DNA of 64,000 bases, from the NCBI GenBank assembly GCA_027382625.1, contig JAJKFJ010021473.1:1-64000 (forward strand). Direction: 5' to 3'. Below the pieces are notes generated by a model. It ran no database searches. It was not told where the DNA came from and saw nothing but the letters and a program-made list of their open reading frames with translations. This document shows, one piece after another, positions 1-11,190 of this stretch; position 1 is the first letter of the stretch; every line of letters starts with the position of its first letter. The translations under genes and the position numbers were made by a program. The stretch comes from Tetmemena sp. SeJ-2015. Its lineage: Eukaryota > Ciliophora > Spirotrichea > Sporadotrichida > Oxytrichidae.

Positions 1-638
1 CAAAAAAAAAAAAAGGTTGGTTAAATTTATTGGAACTTTAGGTTTTTAAATTTCTGAAATAGTCTTTATTTGATGTTCTACATTGATGCTAAGTTGAATT
101 CTTTCGTTTTAAATTTTAAGAAATGGAATTATAAATTACTAATTGAGCAATAATAAGATCGAGCTAGAATTGATTAAACTTTTCATTACCCTTCAAAATT
201 CTCTCTATTTTTACTAATTGCTACTTAAGTAAAGAATCTTAAAAGTAATGCAAGAAATTATTTATTAGAAATTCAATTCTCCATTTGACTTATAATTTAT
301 TTTTAAATTGTTATTCTTTAGATATAATTTATTTAAAATTCAAAGTAAAAAATTATACTAGTGGACTGAATCAGCTGTTAAATTCAAAATAAATCTGCTT
401 GGAGTAGCTCCAAGCGACATCTAAAAGTAAACTGTATTCTCTAAGTCTTAAAAATTATAAGTTAGAGGTATTATAATTAAACAATTATTATGGAAAAATT
501 AAACTAGATTTGTATAATTCTCTTTTTTTAGTTTAAATAAGAATTTTATTTTAAAAAATATTCTGCACTATTATTCAATAATTTTTAATAAATTTTAAAT
601 ACTAAATTAGAAGAAAGGTAAAATCTAGGACCCATAAA
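1..638. other. AT-rich non-coding DNA
   Basis: The stretch opens with a 13-A run and is AT-rich throughout. I see no coding pattern on either strand, no telomeric repeat and no strong inverted repeat. Confidence 0.6.
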
Positions 639-1111
639 ATGGCATCAAATTTGGCTCAGCTGGGGTCAGGAGATCTGCCTGCATTATTCATTTCATTTAT
701 CCTAATAGAGGCAATTCAGTGTATTAATTTGTTCGAAAATTCTGAAGATATATAATAGAGGGGCACAGGAATTATTGTGAATCCCAAAGACGTGCGACAG
801 CAGTATTAGATACCAATTTCAATTTAATCTGCCCTAGATTTGTACCACCATTTGCATGAGGGCCCAAAAGTAGTTATGATTGGGGTAAAAAAAATCGCAA
901 AGGGCAAGCGACCCAGATGTAAGACGATCATACTGCCTAACCTAACTGATGCATTTCAGATGAATCTAAAAAGGCGCCTAATAACATGGTGCTCCAAAAT
1001 CTGACCAGGAGGCCTTGGGTCATTTTTCATCCTCTAAGTCTTACCAAAGACTCTGTGTATTTTTGGGATAAGAATTTTCCAGTCATTGGAAAGACTCAGA
1101 GTGAGTTCTGA
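639..1111 (+). CDS. Small unknown protein with one intron
   Basis: The ORF opens at an ATG (MASNLAQLGSGDLPALF) and reads with TAA/TAG as Gln. It needs one intron, 919-959 (41 nt), which has GTAAG at the 5' end, a CTAAC-like branch point and TTTCAG at the 3' end. Splicing gives ...RPRYESKKAPNN and ends at TGA 1109-1111 after KTQSEF. The mature protein is about 143 residues. I do not recognise the family. No IES is needed. Together with its higher GC than the flanks, that leaves open a germline-limited gene, which is inference. The intron is the strongest evidence that it is expressed. Confidence 0.55.
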
Positions 1112-1502
1112 AGAGAAGTCATTATGTTCTAGTCTATTTTTCACTCTTACTGCTGAGAAAGAAGGCAGGAGAGAGGGCTTGTCACTTTCTTAAGAATAAC
1201 ATTATTGACCGAAAAGTGTGTTCAAGTGGTAGTTAAGCAAGTTATGGATGTGGTTTATTACGCATTGAGGTGGTTTCTTTATTTATTTTAAATTCTTGAA
1301 TAAATCTTTGAATATTTATTAAATTGATATATCTTTTAATTATTTATAAGGCAATATAGATTGTAATTTAATAAAAAAGGATTAAATTAATCAGCATAGA
1401 TAGGAATTTAATAGTTTAGAGGTGGGGTAGAAGCTCAAATAAACTGTCAGGGAATTAATAATGTCCTTCTTCTAATAATTTTTAAACTTAATTAAAATAT
1501 AA
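1112..1502. other. AT-rich spacer
   Basis: A short GC-richer 3' tail of the preceding gene (to about 1260) grades into AT-rich DNA. I see no credible coding sequence. Confidence 0.5.
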
Positions 1503-3087
1503 ATGTACTAAGAAGACGAATCAGGCATGCAGGAGTACTCTATCTTTAGCTCCTTCCTTTCACGATCATAATTCGGAGGTCATTACAAGCACCCAGGGTA
1601 CTTCTTCAAGAAAAGTGGATACTCTATTTGAGGAAGAATGCTATTCTTATCGCTCGCAGACGATCATGAGTTCTCTACAGACTAGGGAAGTTTGAGAATG
1701 TAAGCGAGGGAACTCTGGCAAACTGGTATATTGATTTCAAAATGGTAAAGGTCAGGCAAATTATCTACTGGCCGTTTTATGCAGCTTTCTACATTGACGA
1801 ACTAGCCTATGACATGGCGACAGCTGAATGCTAAAGGAGGAAGGGATACGCAAAGGCATTCTTGGCTGATCTGTAAGATTATCTGAAGCAGAAAGAGGTG
1901 CGAATCACAGGAGTGTTGCCATAGTGTGTGGAATAAACAAAAATTCTCCCAGCTCACAGTTTTTCAAGTCTATGGGATTTGGCTCCAAGGTCCTCCCAAG
2001 ATACCGCTGTCTTGAATGGAACAGGAAGAGTGCTCTTTGCAAATACGTTGGTGGAAGTTGTATCGACGAATAACGTTTTTTTTACCACCCCAAATCGCAC
2101 CAAATTAAATGAGAACTATCACACGATCAAGACTATCAAGAGTCATTCTAAAACAAGCAATAACGTTGTGACCTCATTAGAAAAGTCAAAGAACCTTGAA
2201 GGCAGTTGAGTCTTATGTAGGTGAGAAGATTGATGAGAGTTCCATCAATGCAGAGTCTGGCGATTTGGAAGAAAAGGAGGAGGATTAGTGTAAAGGAAAG
2301 AATAAGCCAAGAAGAACAAGTAGCTAAAAGAATGTAAGGAGACCTAGATCGAGCCCCAAGAATATGATTTGAGAGGCAGGAAAGTAATTGCGAAAAGAAG
2401 AAGTGCTAAATCGAGAAGACCAATGCAGTGGGAACCAGGAGAAGTCAAATGAACAAGAGGGAGGCCTCGTGAGCAAATGTGGTACATTCCATAAGCATTT
2501 TAGCTACGAGGGCTGCAGCACTCTGAAGATGATCACCGGAAACCATTGGTACAGGTATATCGCACTTAGAAACTGGGGCCTCGACAGAAGAGATATCATA
2601 TGAGAGATACAGGAGAGTTAATTGTGCTCTCTCTCTCTCTCTCTGTTCAGAGTGTAAGTGAGATTCTCTCAATTCTGAACTGAGTCTAATGTGAATATGG
2701 AAAAGTGAACACTTTTTACATAATTTGCTGCGATTTGGGGTGATTATTCTATCAAACCCACTTCATTCCAGCACGTAATAATCAATAGAGAGTAAGGATC
2801 TCTACATTCGCCTTCAAGGATTGGTCTGATAGATTATTTAGGGAGGGTGAAGTAGGTGAGTATGCACCGGAAGCACAAGCAGGTCAGGTGAGAGGTCTGC
2901 CACAAGGTCAAAACATCGGAGAGCTTAAGAACATATCATACTCCACCAGTCTGAAAAAGCATGGCATAGGAGAGATGACGAAAAAGGAAAGAAGAAGGCT
3001 AAGAGGCCCAGACTTACAAAATAAGGCCTGAAGAGAGGAGCTGCTGAGTAAAGAGAAATTGAAGGAATAGATGGAGATCTATATTGA
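1503..3087 (+). CDS. GNAT-type N-acetyltransferase, IES-interrupted
   Basis: The gene starts at ATG 1503 (MYQEDESGMQEYS). After removal of interruptions at 1617, 1673 and 1898 it reads through a GNAT fold. The fold shows strand YIDELAYDMA, an acetyl-CoA loop ECQRRKGYAKAF, then KEVAIVCGIN and the C-terminal FFKSMGFGSKV. GNAT enzymes move acetyl groups from acetyl-CoA to amines; the substrate here is unknown. A probable intron at 2075-2113 and interruptions at 2362 and 2441 lead into a basic, glutamate-rich tail containing RRPMQWEPGE and a Cys/His/Trp-rich stretch (KCGTFHKHFSYEGC...NHWYRYIAL). Beyond about 2600 the frame is not settled. A basic segment rich in KKAKRPR ends at TGA 3085-3087 and may be the true C-terminus. 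Decay of the 3' part cannot be excluded. Confidence 0.55.
1617..1631 (+). other. IES, 15 nt, pointer GGA
   Basis: GGA occurs at 1617 and 1632. The segment contains an in-frame TGA. Its removal joins FFKKSG to RMLFLSLADD in one frame. Confidence 0.55.
1673..1674 (+). other. Tandem dinucleotide CTCT that breaks the frame
   Basis: Dropping one CT of CTCT (1673-1676) gives DDHEFYRLGKFENV and restores the GNAT frame. It is equivalent to a CT pointer with no core. A one-off indel or sequence error is also possible. Confidence 0.4.
1898..1914 (+). other. IES, 17 nt, pointer GT
   Basis: GT occurs at 1898 and 1915. Removal joins LKQKEV to AIVCGIN, a typical GNAT strand before the FFKSMGF helix. Confidence 0.6.
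2441..2450 (+). other. IES, 10 nt, pointer GAA
   Basis: GAA occurs at 2441 and 2451. Removal converts a frame ending in TGA into WEPGEQEGGLVSKCG. A tandem AT at 2362-2365 upstream also has to lose one copy. Confidence 0.5.
2627..2644 (+). repeat. (CT)9 microsatellite
   Basis: Uninterrupted CT dinucleotides near the 3' part of the acetyltransferase gene. Confidence 0.9.
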
Positions 3088-4490
3088 ACCTAATCGTAAG
3101 GAAGACGCTAAGTCAATAAATATGCAGAATAATTGCAGATATTAATAAGAAATTAATAATTCGGGGATGCTTTATCTACTGATTAAATCTCTTTCTAGTG
3201 CTTGTAAAATCAATTCTCTGACAGTTTATTTAAGCTTCTACAACCACCTATAAACTAATAAATTCTTACCTATATTATAATATTAATATACGAGACAGTT
3301 GAAGTGTGAAATAATAGATATTTTAATGGCTATTCAATGCTGAAAGTGACTCCGGGAATATGTTCCACATTTTGCTAATTTAATTTTCATAATCTAAAAC
3401 TTTGATATTTATTTAAAGACATCTCCTTTAAATCATTAAGCTTAAATAAGATATATAAGAAGCTACATTCTGTAACACCTAAGTAAATTTTCTTCTTATT
3501 CTTCATAGATGCCAACAATATGGAATTCTTCATTTATCATTTAAGTTAAAAGCCAACTTCCATTTAAATTTTATCTATAATGCAGCCTGTATTGCGAGAT
3601 TTAAAGAAATTTAAATCAATTTTTAATCATTAAAGATATAACTAATTTATTTATTATTCAATATAAAAGGTCTGAACTGCAAGGACTGAGCTTATTTTAA
3701 TAGTCCTTATTATTTTTCCATTTGTGGAATCAATTATCATAATTCCAAAAGTTGATCCTACTATTCCAAATAGCTTCTTACTATAGCTAAAAACTTAATT
3801 GAAAATTAAATTAATTTATTTATAAAAGACAAATCAGTTACAATTAAAGTGCTTCCAATTTAAATAATTACTATACCATCCGATTCACCATCAACTTTTA
3901 AAAGATTTTCACTCTAACGACTATTAATGAGGGCACTCAGGAAAGAGGAAAATCGACCCAAGATTATTGAAGAAGAATATGAAATGATGATGAATAAGCA
4001 TCATAAATCTTGCTGCAGAAAAGTTCTGTGGAGATTATGAAAGAAGAATTTTAATTTTTGATAAACTATAGAGAGGCAGATCCTAGGTTATTTGAACAGT
4101 TTCAAATGGCACGAAGGAACTCTTCATTTTATTATTTTAATAACTGATTTTATATTTAATTCTATGCTATACTATCAAGAGATGTCAATTTCCAAACAAT
4201 AGTGTAATCTGCAGACTTATCATATAAGTAGTATTAATATATTATTTTTTTCTCCTAAAGATTAATTGAATAATTCATTTAAAAAATGTTTTAGATATAA
4301 ATTTAAGAATTCAAGTTAATTTATGAAATAATTTGATATTAATTTTCCTGCTATGACTTTAAAATAATATATATTTGATTTGTGAATATTTGCTCCAGAT
4401 TATCTTGTCATTGACTGTATCTACTGATGTTACAAATATTTTTTTAAATGGACTATTGATAATATTATCTCTTTAATATTTGTATTAGAC
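3088..4490. other. AT-rich DNA with little coding signal
   Basis: Mostly AT-rich, low-complexity sequence. The only coding-like patch is a 37-codon ORF at 3927-4040 (MRALRKEENRPK), too short to call. Confidence 0.5.
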
Positions 4491-4494
4491 TTTG

Positions 4495-4665
4495 TTTTTA
4501 ATAAATAAGATTGGTACCATCTTCTGCAGAAAACCTCCCTCCGTAATATACTCTCTCTCCATTTCTTGAAGCTGTCATATCATACATTAGATAATACCCA
4601 GGAGTTCCAAATCCCGTGTAAATGGGATACTTGGGCTAAGTACACTCCAAAGCTTTCCCGAATTA
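4495..4665 (-). CDS. Isolated coding island (orphan exon or MDS)
   Basis: The minus strand carries about 55 codons of protein-like sequence, including TQPKYPIYTGFGTPGYY and RNGERVYYGGRFSAEDGT. It uses TAG as Gln and lies between AT-rich flanks with no start or stop. The composition (Gly, Tyr, Pro) is unlike the flanks. It could be a single exon, an MDS of a gene whose other parts lie elsewhere, or a remnant. No family recognised. Confidence 0.35.
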
Positions 4666-4936
4666 TATTGATAGAAACAGCAAAATTATAAGAGTTTAAG
4701 AATCCGATAAACTACTTCGAACCATTTCGAATCTTCGAATAATTAATAATATAAATTATGCTTTAAATTTTCAACTACAAACTCAAATAAGGTGAAAAAT
4801 TATCAAGCTTAATGCTTTAACTTAATTCCTTTATATTTAGTATACTTTTCCTAACAAATATAAAATAAAGAATTCAATCTTAAAATAAAAGATTCAATTA
4901 TTAAATTAAACCGATAGAGTATTACCCCTTCTAATT
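4666..4936. other. AT-rich spacer
   Basis: No coding signal or structured repeat seen. Confidence 0.5.
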
Positions 4937-5722
4937 ATGCACGGAGTTACGAACGAGGTGAGAAAAGTCGCGTGGAAGTGGATCCAGATGCTCAAAGAGC
5001 GCCTTGGGCAAATCTAGGAGTCTACTTAAGGACTTACAGGCTATCTAATCTTTCTTATGCACAGGAGAAGAACCCCTGAGCTCAGGGGCGCCATGGAATT
5101 CTTCTTCCCTATGGTTGCCAAAAACTTGGGAAAGTACAGGGCCATGATCCAAAGATGGTCCAGGCAAGCACCTAAAAGCCGTAATCCCCTCTACACTGAT
5201 GATGAGCAAGAAGGAGAAGACGAAGATTAACGTCGCAATCCTGTCAGGACGGTCTTTATTCCCTACAGACCGAAACCTTTCGTGGGTTTAAACGCTAACT
5301 ACAAACCCGCTCAGCCAGTTCATTAAGAGTCAGTCAACCTCATATTGGGTAGTGGGAATCAACCCCCTATTTAATACTAATCCTATTTGGGTATTTAATA
5401 GGAAAACCTCAATTAAGACCTTAATGACGTATTTGATTAATAGGATGACGCACGAACATTTAATCTAATTAATAATAATAATTTTGATTAAAATAATAAT
5501 CAATCAAATATGGTGGACAGCAAGAAGTGGTTCAAACAACAGCAACTACAAGCTACTACTAAGTACTAAATGAAGGTTAGAACGATCATCCATAACAGTG
5601 TGATGTTTGATTAGTTTAGTTACTTATCTGAGTCAGTGTCCTAGACGAGTGCTATGAGTGGTCGAAGACACCTTGGTTCCTCAGAAGATCAAAGACATCT
5701 CAACCCCAAGCCTCCAACTTGA
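4937..5722 (+). CDS. Unknown 261-residue protein, uninterrupted
   Basis: An unbroken ORF from ATG 4937 (MHGVTNEVRKVAWKWIQ) to TGA 5720-5722 uses many TAA/TAG codons as Gln. It needs no intron or IES, unlike most genes here. The N-terminal half is basic and aromatic with helical character (MEFFFPMVAKNLGKYRAMI), followed by an acidic patch (DDEQEGEDED). The second half is N/Q-rich and low-complexity. GC is visibly higher than the flanks. I do not recognise the family. It may be a somatic gene lacking IESs, a germline-limited gene or part of a mobile element; nothing seen separates these. Confidence 0.6.
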
Positions 5723-5738
5723 GTGAGTTGATTAACAC

Positions 5739-5756
5739 GGAGGACTTCGGTCCTCT
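5739..5756 (+). other. Hairpin with TTCG tetraloop
   Basis: GAGGAC and GTCCTC flank TTCG, closed by a C-G pair, the arrangement of the very stable UUCG tetraloop in RNA. It lies 16 nt after the stop of the preceding ORF, in its likely 3' UTR. Confidence 0.65.
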
Positions 5757-5774
5757 TAAGTTTAACATATAACA

Positions 5775-5828
5775 CGCAAGACGCTAGTTCGTCTAAAATG
5801 CGTTGTTATTATTATTATTATTATTATA
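5775..5828 (+). other. Second hairpin followed by a TTA repeat
   Basis: AGACG/CGTCT (5779-5783 and 5790-5794) form an inner stem with loop CTAGTT. CGCA/TGCG (5775-5778 and 5799-5802) extend it across a four-A bulge. A (TTA)n run follows from about 5806 to 5828. It may belong with the TTCG hairpin to a 3' end signal or small RNA. Confidence 0.5.
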
Positions 5829-5914
5829 AAAGATTCAGGAAAATACCAAAATAAATTATTTATACTTTAATTTTTAAGACAATTTTATTAACTTAGATTC
5901 TAGAGTTAAATATA

Positions 5915-8900
5915 ATGCGAAGTGAGAAACTATATAAATTAATCTATTCGCACTTGAAAATGGTTGAGAGTTCAAGTAATTCTACAGAGTTAGATCCTAA
6001 GTACAACTTGTTCAAAATGAGTTCTGCCTTAATGATACCACAGAAGGATCCTGAAATTGACTTTATGTTTGTTCCACATCCAAAATTTTGCTTAAAAGAT
6101 AGATAAGCTCGCTAACTTCCAGCTTTTGACAAAGAGCTGAGAGATTATCTAGGAATACCTCAAAATTATAAATGGCAGGAGGCATTTATAAAAAAATATT
6201 TTTAGCTTACCAGAATAATTGTTAGACAGGATTGTTAGAGACCTCTAATAACTTTGGCTACACTCTCCTTCTTTATCATAAGTTCCTAGTTGCATTTAAT
6301 GCAGAATAAATCTATGATCTACTAGTAAATAACAGATCACTTAATGAGCTTAACCCATTCTTCTTTGAGATTATATTTTCTTAATTGAGACAAACCAAAT
6401 CTTTTAATTTGCTTAGTTGAGTTAGGACTCCTCATTCATTGCTATTCAAGAAGGAAATGAATTAAAGTTCTTCAGATTTCCACAACTAATTTCTTCATTG
6501 AACTCTATAAAATAGAGACTTCCTTAGGCAGATGTAAATTCATTTATAATTTAACTCTATTTAGGCTATTTTCAAATTACCTAATAACTCTTATGTGCGA
6601 TAAGTTCATGTCTTTTTCCTTTTTTTTACCTTTTTGAAGTTAGCTTTGGCCATGATCTGCAACCTCACTCTAAAGTGCTTATCACTACAAATGAGAGAAA
6701 CCTCACTTTATTCGACATAAGCAGCTTCTCTTAGATTGGCTAGTTGTCTAATATTTGCTCTGCAGTTTTCAACAAAACTGCAGAACAAATCATCGCTTCC
6801 ACTTACGACCTCGAAAATTAATTACTCTTCCTTGATCCAAACAATTTGAGCAAAGTTGGCTAGATGAGTATTCACTTTAATGAGGACTGCACTTTCAGCA
6901 AGCTAAGAGTTCAACAGAATTTATTTATTTTCGTTTGTGGAGTTTTGCATCTTAGTGAATACTTTGGCAGCAATATCATCCTTGGAGCAGTTGGATTTGA
7001 GAGCGAGGAGAAAGTTACTGAAAATTTTGGATTTCTGATGACACTCTGGATATATTATAATTTAAATGATAGGAGCAAACATTACGCCCCTTACAAAGAT
7101 AGCTGATTTGAAAGCCCAGAGAAAAATTAAGTACTACTTCATGAATGACTAGCAGCACAATAACGATGATGACCCCCCAGCTTTCAAACTTCAAGTGTTT
7201 AATCCTCTTAACTCCGATAGAGATTTAATTTTATTTTCAATATAATTACTTGGGAATGCTGGCCGTGTCTCATTGCAAAGAGCCCTTGACATTTTTAGTG
7301 CAAAATAATGAGATGAAGCATTTCTATGATTTCAAGAACCAAAAGTTTACTGTATCCACTCCAGTCGGCTTTGATGAGGTTGAAAATTTAGGAGTATTTA
7401 CAGGCTTCACTATAATCAGATTTAGATCAACTAAGACCCCTGAACACTATTCTCATGCAACTGTGGATGCTGGAGATATCTAGTACAGCTATCCTCCCTC
7501 AGTTGTTAATTTTTAATTTAATTTCCCTTTTTCAAGTTCTTATGCTTGGAATCGATGGATAACTGAAGCACTCCCTCGCTATTTTAAATGAATGGGAAAA
7601 ACAGGAACTACTCACACCCGTCTAGCAACTAAGGCTGGTCTCGAATGAGAATCCTACACAGAAAGGAAGTAAATAAGAAGAGGAGAAAAACTCTAGTTAA
7701 AATTAACCCTCATAACCACTGCAATAAACTAGGTCACTTTTTAAATTTGGAATGAACTAGAGTCAGGTAATAGAGAAAAAAGAAATGGTACATCCTCCTC
7801 AAATTCAACCTATATAAAATACTCAAAGCAATCTTATAAGTAATTAGTCAAACCCTTTTGTTCAAATGTAGCAAACTATATACAAATATTAATTAAATTA
7901 AATAATTTGTAAAATTAAATGCGGGATTATATAGTATTCTGTAGTTAAATTCAGTGATTGTATTGATCATTATCTTATTTTAATAAAAGACTCTAATTAA
8001 AAAATATTAAAAGATCTGATGAGCGTTATTCCCTGATAAGCAATTTCTTCATAATTAGTATATATTATATCTGGGATCAAATTGAGCTTACTCTGAACCA
8101 AATAAGGGATTAAATGATTTAAATTACTCAAGGTGTAAGACTTCTTGCCTAATTTATATATAGCAAACTTATTGACTGCTTCAAACTTTAACAATTTTAA
8201 TTTTCATGGGCTAATTTATTAAAATGTTTTAAAATTAATGCTGAGTTATAAGAGCATACCTCAATAAATAATATAGCCCGCACAAGCGCAGCTACAACCT
8301 CAGAAAGAAAAACCTAGTCCTCCTCAAGCATAAAGCTAAGATCAATTGGGATAATAGCCACCAACCTAAGAAATCAAAAAGTAAATTAAAGCCACTGATT
8401 AAAGACTTCTCATGGACAGACTCCAAGGTGCAAGGATGAGTAGGAAATCAAGAATTGTTGAGAAGTTCGACTAGCAGTTCATTCAAGTCTATAATTCAAA
8501 AGTTGTGCAAGTCTTAAGTCTGTTATCTTTAAAGTCAAAAGAAATTTAAGATGAATTTTAACAATCCTACCAAAGATTTCAGACAATCATGAATGAGTTC
8601 ATCTTCTTTAATCTTCATTTGTAAAAATTAGTCCCCTGGCATAGATTTGATAAGCTAGCAAAATATCATTGAAGAGGAGGATATGAGAGTAATGAACAGT
8701 TCTGTAATCTTGAATAAGTTAAAAGAAGATGTTTCTAAAGTTTAACTTGAGCTTTCGATGTTTAAGTATCAGGACAACTTCAGATCTAAAAAGGCTATCT
8801 TAGAACAGTTTTAAAATTTGGTCCTAAAGGATTCTTTACTATACAAAGGAGAGGGTTAAGAAGCTCCTCAGTCTCTTAAGTTAAAAAAGGTTCTTGACAA

Positions 8901-11006
8901 ATTCTAAGGGTTTATGGCGAGAAAGGAAGCAGTTTGCTTCTAAATTGCTTAAATGATGGACAGCAGCTAAATTCTAAATCAATTTTAGCGCCAACTAGTC
9001 AATTTTTATTTAGAAAGATCTAAAACTGAGAGTAATCAAAAGCCAAACTCCAAAGCTTAAGGCAAGTATGCAATTTAGATTAAATCTACAAGACCTAGTG
9101 TTCAAAATTCTAGCTAAGACCCCAAGAAAGTTATGTCAGAACTATATTCAAACTTTATATTTACTTAGTAAGCTAACTTACTTATAAAGTAGGACACAGA
9201 CTTGGAAACATTGAACTTTAACTTAATCAATTAAATTTCTAGGATGTCGATTAATTGCAAGCTCCAGAAATAGAGCAAGAATAACAAGACTTAAATGATT
9301 AAGATGATAATTTGAAAGTACAAGAAAAGAGGATAAGTTGGTATTTCTCTTTTAATATTTTGAATAAAGTTACAGCAAAGAATTTGCAGGCAAGAATGAT
9401 TTAAGAAAATAGAAGTTGATGCTCGCTCTCTACTCTCAAAAGGTGAACTTGAATGATATGATAAAAGTTTAGCACATAAAATTGACCCATTTATTTTATC
9501 TCTGAGTTGCTATAAAAAGCCTGAAAGTTTGGTAAATTCGAAAGCTCCTCTCATTAGCAACCAGCAAATTCTAAACAATGCTCTCCAGAAGAAGTCTGAG
9601 GAGAGTTCTCAAGGGCAATAAGTTTCTTAGCAACAGAAGTCAACTGTTGAGAATAAGCAACAATAATAGAGAGCAACCAAGCACAAAAGGTTCAGGATTA
9701 GAAGCAATAATTAGCAGCTGCTAAATAGAATAGCATGAATTTGCTTAAGAAGCCACTAGATTAAGTCACTGAAAAAGAGGAGGAACATGAGCCGCCCACA
9801 CCCTTGAAGGGCATAAATAAATTCAACCTCGGCGCATCTTCAAATTCAAACAGTCTCTATTCCACTCTCAAGCAAGTTGAAATCAAAGATGATGCAGACT
9901 TTTTCGGAAGTAGCAAGATGCTGGATAATTTACTTCTAGGAGATAAAAATTTTGAACCCAAACCAGTCAAAGAGTTTACTACTCAATAAGCTGCCCCAGT
10001 CAAAATGCCATTCTCCAGCTTCGCAAAGCCAAATAATTAGCAGAAGCCTGAAAATTCCTCAAAGTAATTTGATTTACTTCCAAAGGAAGAGAAATAAACA
10101 AATGATACTCCAAAATTCTAATTAAATACAAACCCTATTCCAAAAATAGCAGTTCCAGCAAACGCTAGTGATAACTCTCAGTAAAAGTAGACTGACTAGA
10201 AAATATAATAGGCTCCTAAAACTGAGGAGATAAAGTCAAACCAGACTGATCAAAGCAAAAAATTACCATTCGGTTTTGCATAAGTTAACTAAGATAAGCA
10301 AAATTTGAGCACAGCTCCACAAGGATAAACTGAAATCAATCAATAGAAAAAATAGGAAGACTTGAAAACAGATGCAAAAGCCTAACCAAGTTAAAATTAG
10401 GTTACTGCGGATTAGAAAAAGATAACCGAAGGCAATGACAAAAATTAGGCATAAGTTGCCCCAAAGTCTCTTTTCGGCTCTGGGACTTCAATCATAAGCA
10501 GTGGAAACGCATTCTCTAATTTCTCTTAGGCATCTTAGCCAATTGTTTCTGTGAATCAAGCCAGCTTAAGGAGGATAGAATTAACCTAAACCTGCAGGAT
10601 TAAGTTTTGGAAGTTTTGGTGCTAGTGCAAATCCTCAATTCTAGTCGAACTAAAGCTAATAAAATCCCTCTCCTTTTGGTGCATTCACTCAACAAAAGCA
10701 GACTCAAAATATTGGGTTTGGACAACAGAATCCTATGACGTTTGGCTAAGGTTAGTAGCAACAATAAAAAAAGTGGCTTTGGATTTTAAGCCTAGAATAA
10801 TAATATATTTTCTTATATATTTGAATCCAGGTGGCTTTGGGATGATGCAAGGAAATAATGGAGGAGGATTTTTCGGCTAGACCACAAACTTTGGCGCAGG
10901 CATCTAAAATAGCTAAAATGCAGGTTTCTCTGCAACTCAAGGACCGGACTTCAATCAGGCTAAAGCTCAGTTTGCTGACGATAAATTCAAGAAGATAAGA
11001 AAATGA
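5915..11006 (+). CDS. Nup214/Nup159-like FG nucleoporin A
   Basis: This is a nuclear pore protein of the Nup214/Nup159 type: N-terminal beta-propeller, central coiled coil, C-terminal FG region. The propeller spans about 5915-7640. It matches the paralogue at 19394 block by block (LDPKYNLFKMSSAL versus MDPKYGLYKLGSSL; LSEYFGSN; FTVSTPVGFDEVENLG; LMLGIDG) once six IESs are removed. An AT-rich block at about 7890-8270 separates it from a K/Q-rich helical region (8280-9330). The FG/GLFG-like tail (9780-10990) contains KLPFGFAQ, KSLFGSG, FGQQNPMTFG and GGFGMMQG. The protein ends in FKKIRK before TGA 11004-11006. Family members anchor mRNA-export factors at the cytoplasmic side of the pore; that role is inferred. 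Some frame changes between 8600 and 9500 and near 10590 are unresolved. Confidence 0.8.
6185..6207 (+). other. Probable IES, about 23 nt
   Basis: Removal restores KWQEA-YQNNCQTGLLE against KWKEAYQDQCSIGLIE in the paralogue. The pointer is minimal (T; or TT with a 17-nt removal), so the edges are uncertain. Confidence 0.45.
6385..6416 (+). other. IES, 32 nt, pointer TTGAG
   Basis: TTGAG occurs at 6385 and 6417. Removal shifts the frame into SQDSSFIAIQEGNELKFF, which aligns with NEDKFLIIQEGDQIKFF of the paralogue. Confidence 0.75.
6907..6939 (+). other. In-frame IES, 33 nt, pointer GAGTT
   Basis: GAGTT occurs at 6907 and 6940. The segment has no stop and keeps frame. Its removal gives LRVLHLSEYFG, matching FRILYLSEYFG of the paralogue without a gap. 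Confidence 0.75.
7049..7067 (+). other. IES, 19 nt, pointer GATA
   Basis: GATA occurs at 7049 and 7068. Removal joins LMTLWI to GANITPLTK and leads in frame into KIKYYFMNDQQHN, shared with the paralogue. Confidence 0.65.
7223..7244 (+). other. IES, 22 nt, pointer ATT
   Basis: ATT occurs at 7223 and 7245. Removal gives NSDRDYLGMLAVSHCKEP, aligned to SDRTYIGITAASQCKEP in the paralogue. Confidence 0.75.
7501..7534 (+). other. IES, 34 nt, pointer AGTT
   Basis: AGTT occurs at 7501 and 7535. Removal gives YPPSVLMLGIDGQLK, matching YPPCLLMLGIDGNIK in the paralogue. Confidence 0.75.
7890..8270. other. Long AT-rich interruption inside nucleoporin A
   Basis: Coding sequence fades near 7885 (VQMQQTIYK) and resumes near 8275 with PQKEKPSPPQ. 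The intervening AT-rich DNA is a candidate long IES or intron. I could not fix its edges. Confidence 0.4.
10751..10772 (+). other. Possible IES, 22 nt, pointer GT
   Basis: The FG frame breaks here. Removing GT...(22 nt) gives TFGQGGFGFQAQNNN. Losing a single A from the A7 run at 10766-10772 would also restore the frame, so the cause is ambiguous. Confidence 0.3.
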
Positions 11007-11190
11007 TGAATTAAAAAGAAGTCTAGATAATTTCTTTAATTAAATTTAATAATTAGCTATCTTCTCAGAATATTAAAATCAGATGTTTATCGTCATAAAT
11101 TACTAATCGTTTCAAGTTAAATTAAACTAAAGATAGATCTTATGTTTTTGATAGAAGACCTTTTAAAAACTTAAATCGTTTTAAATTATT

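Noticed and set aside
3927..4040. 37-codon ORF MRALRKEENRPK...
   Set aside because: Too short, flanked by AT-rich DNA, no homology recognised.
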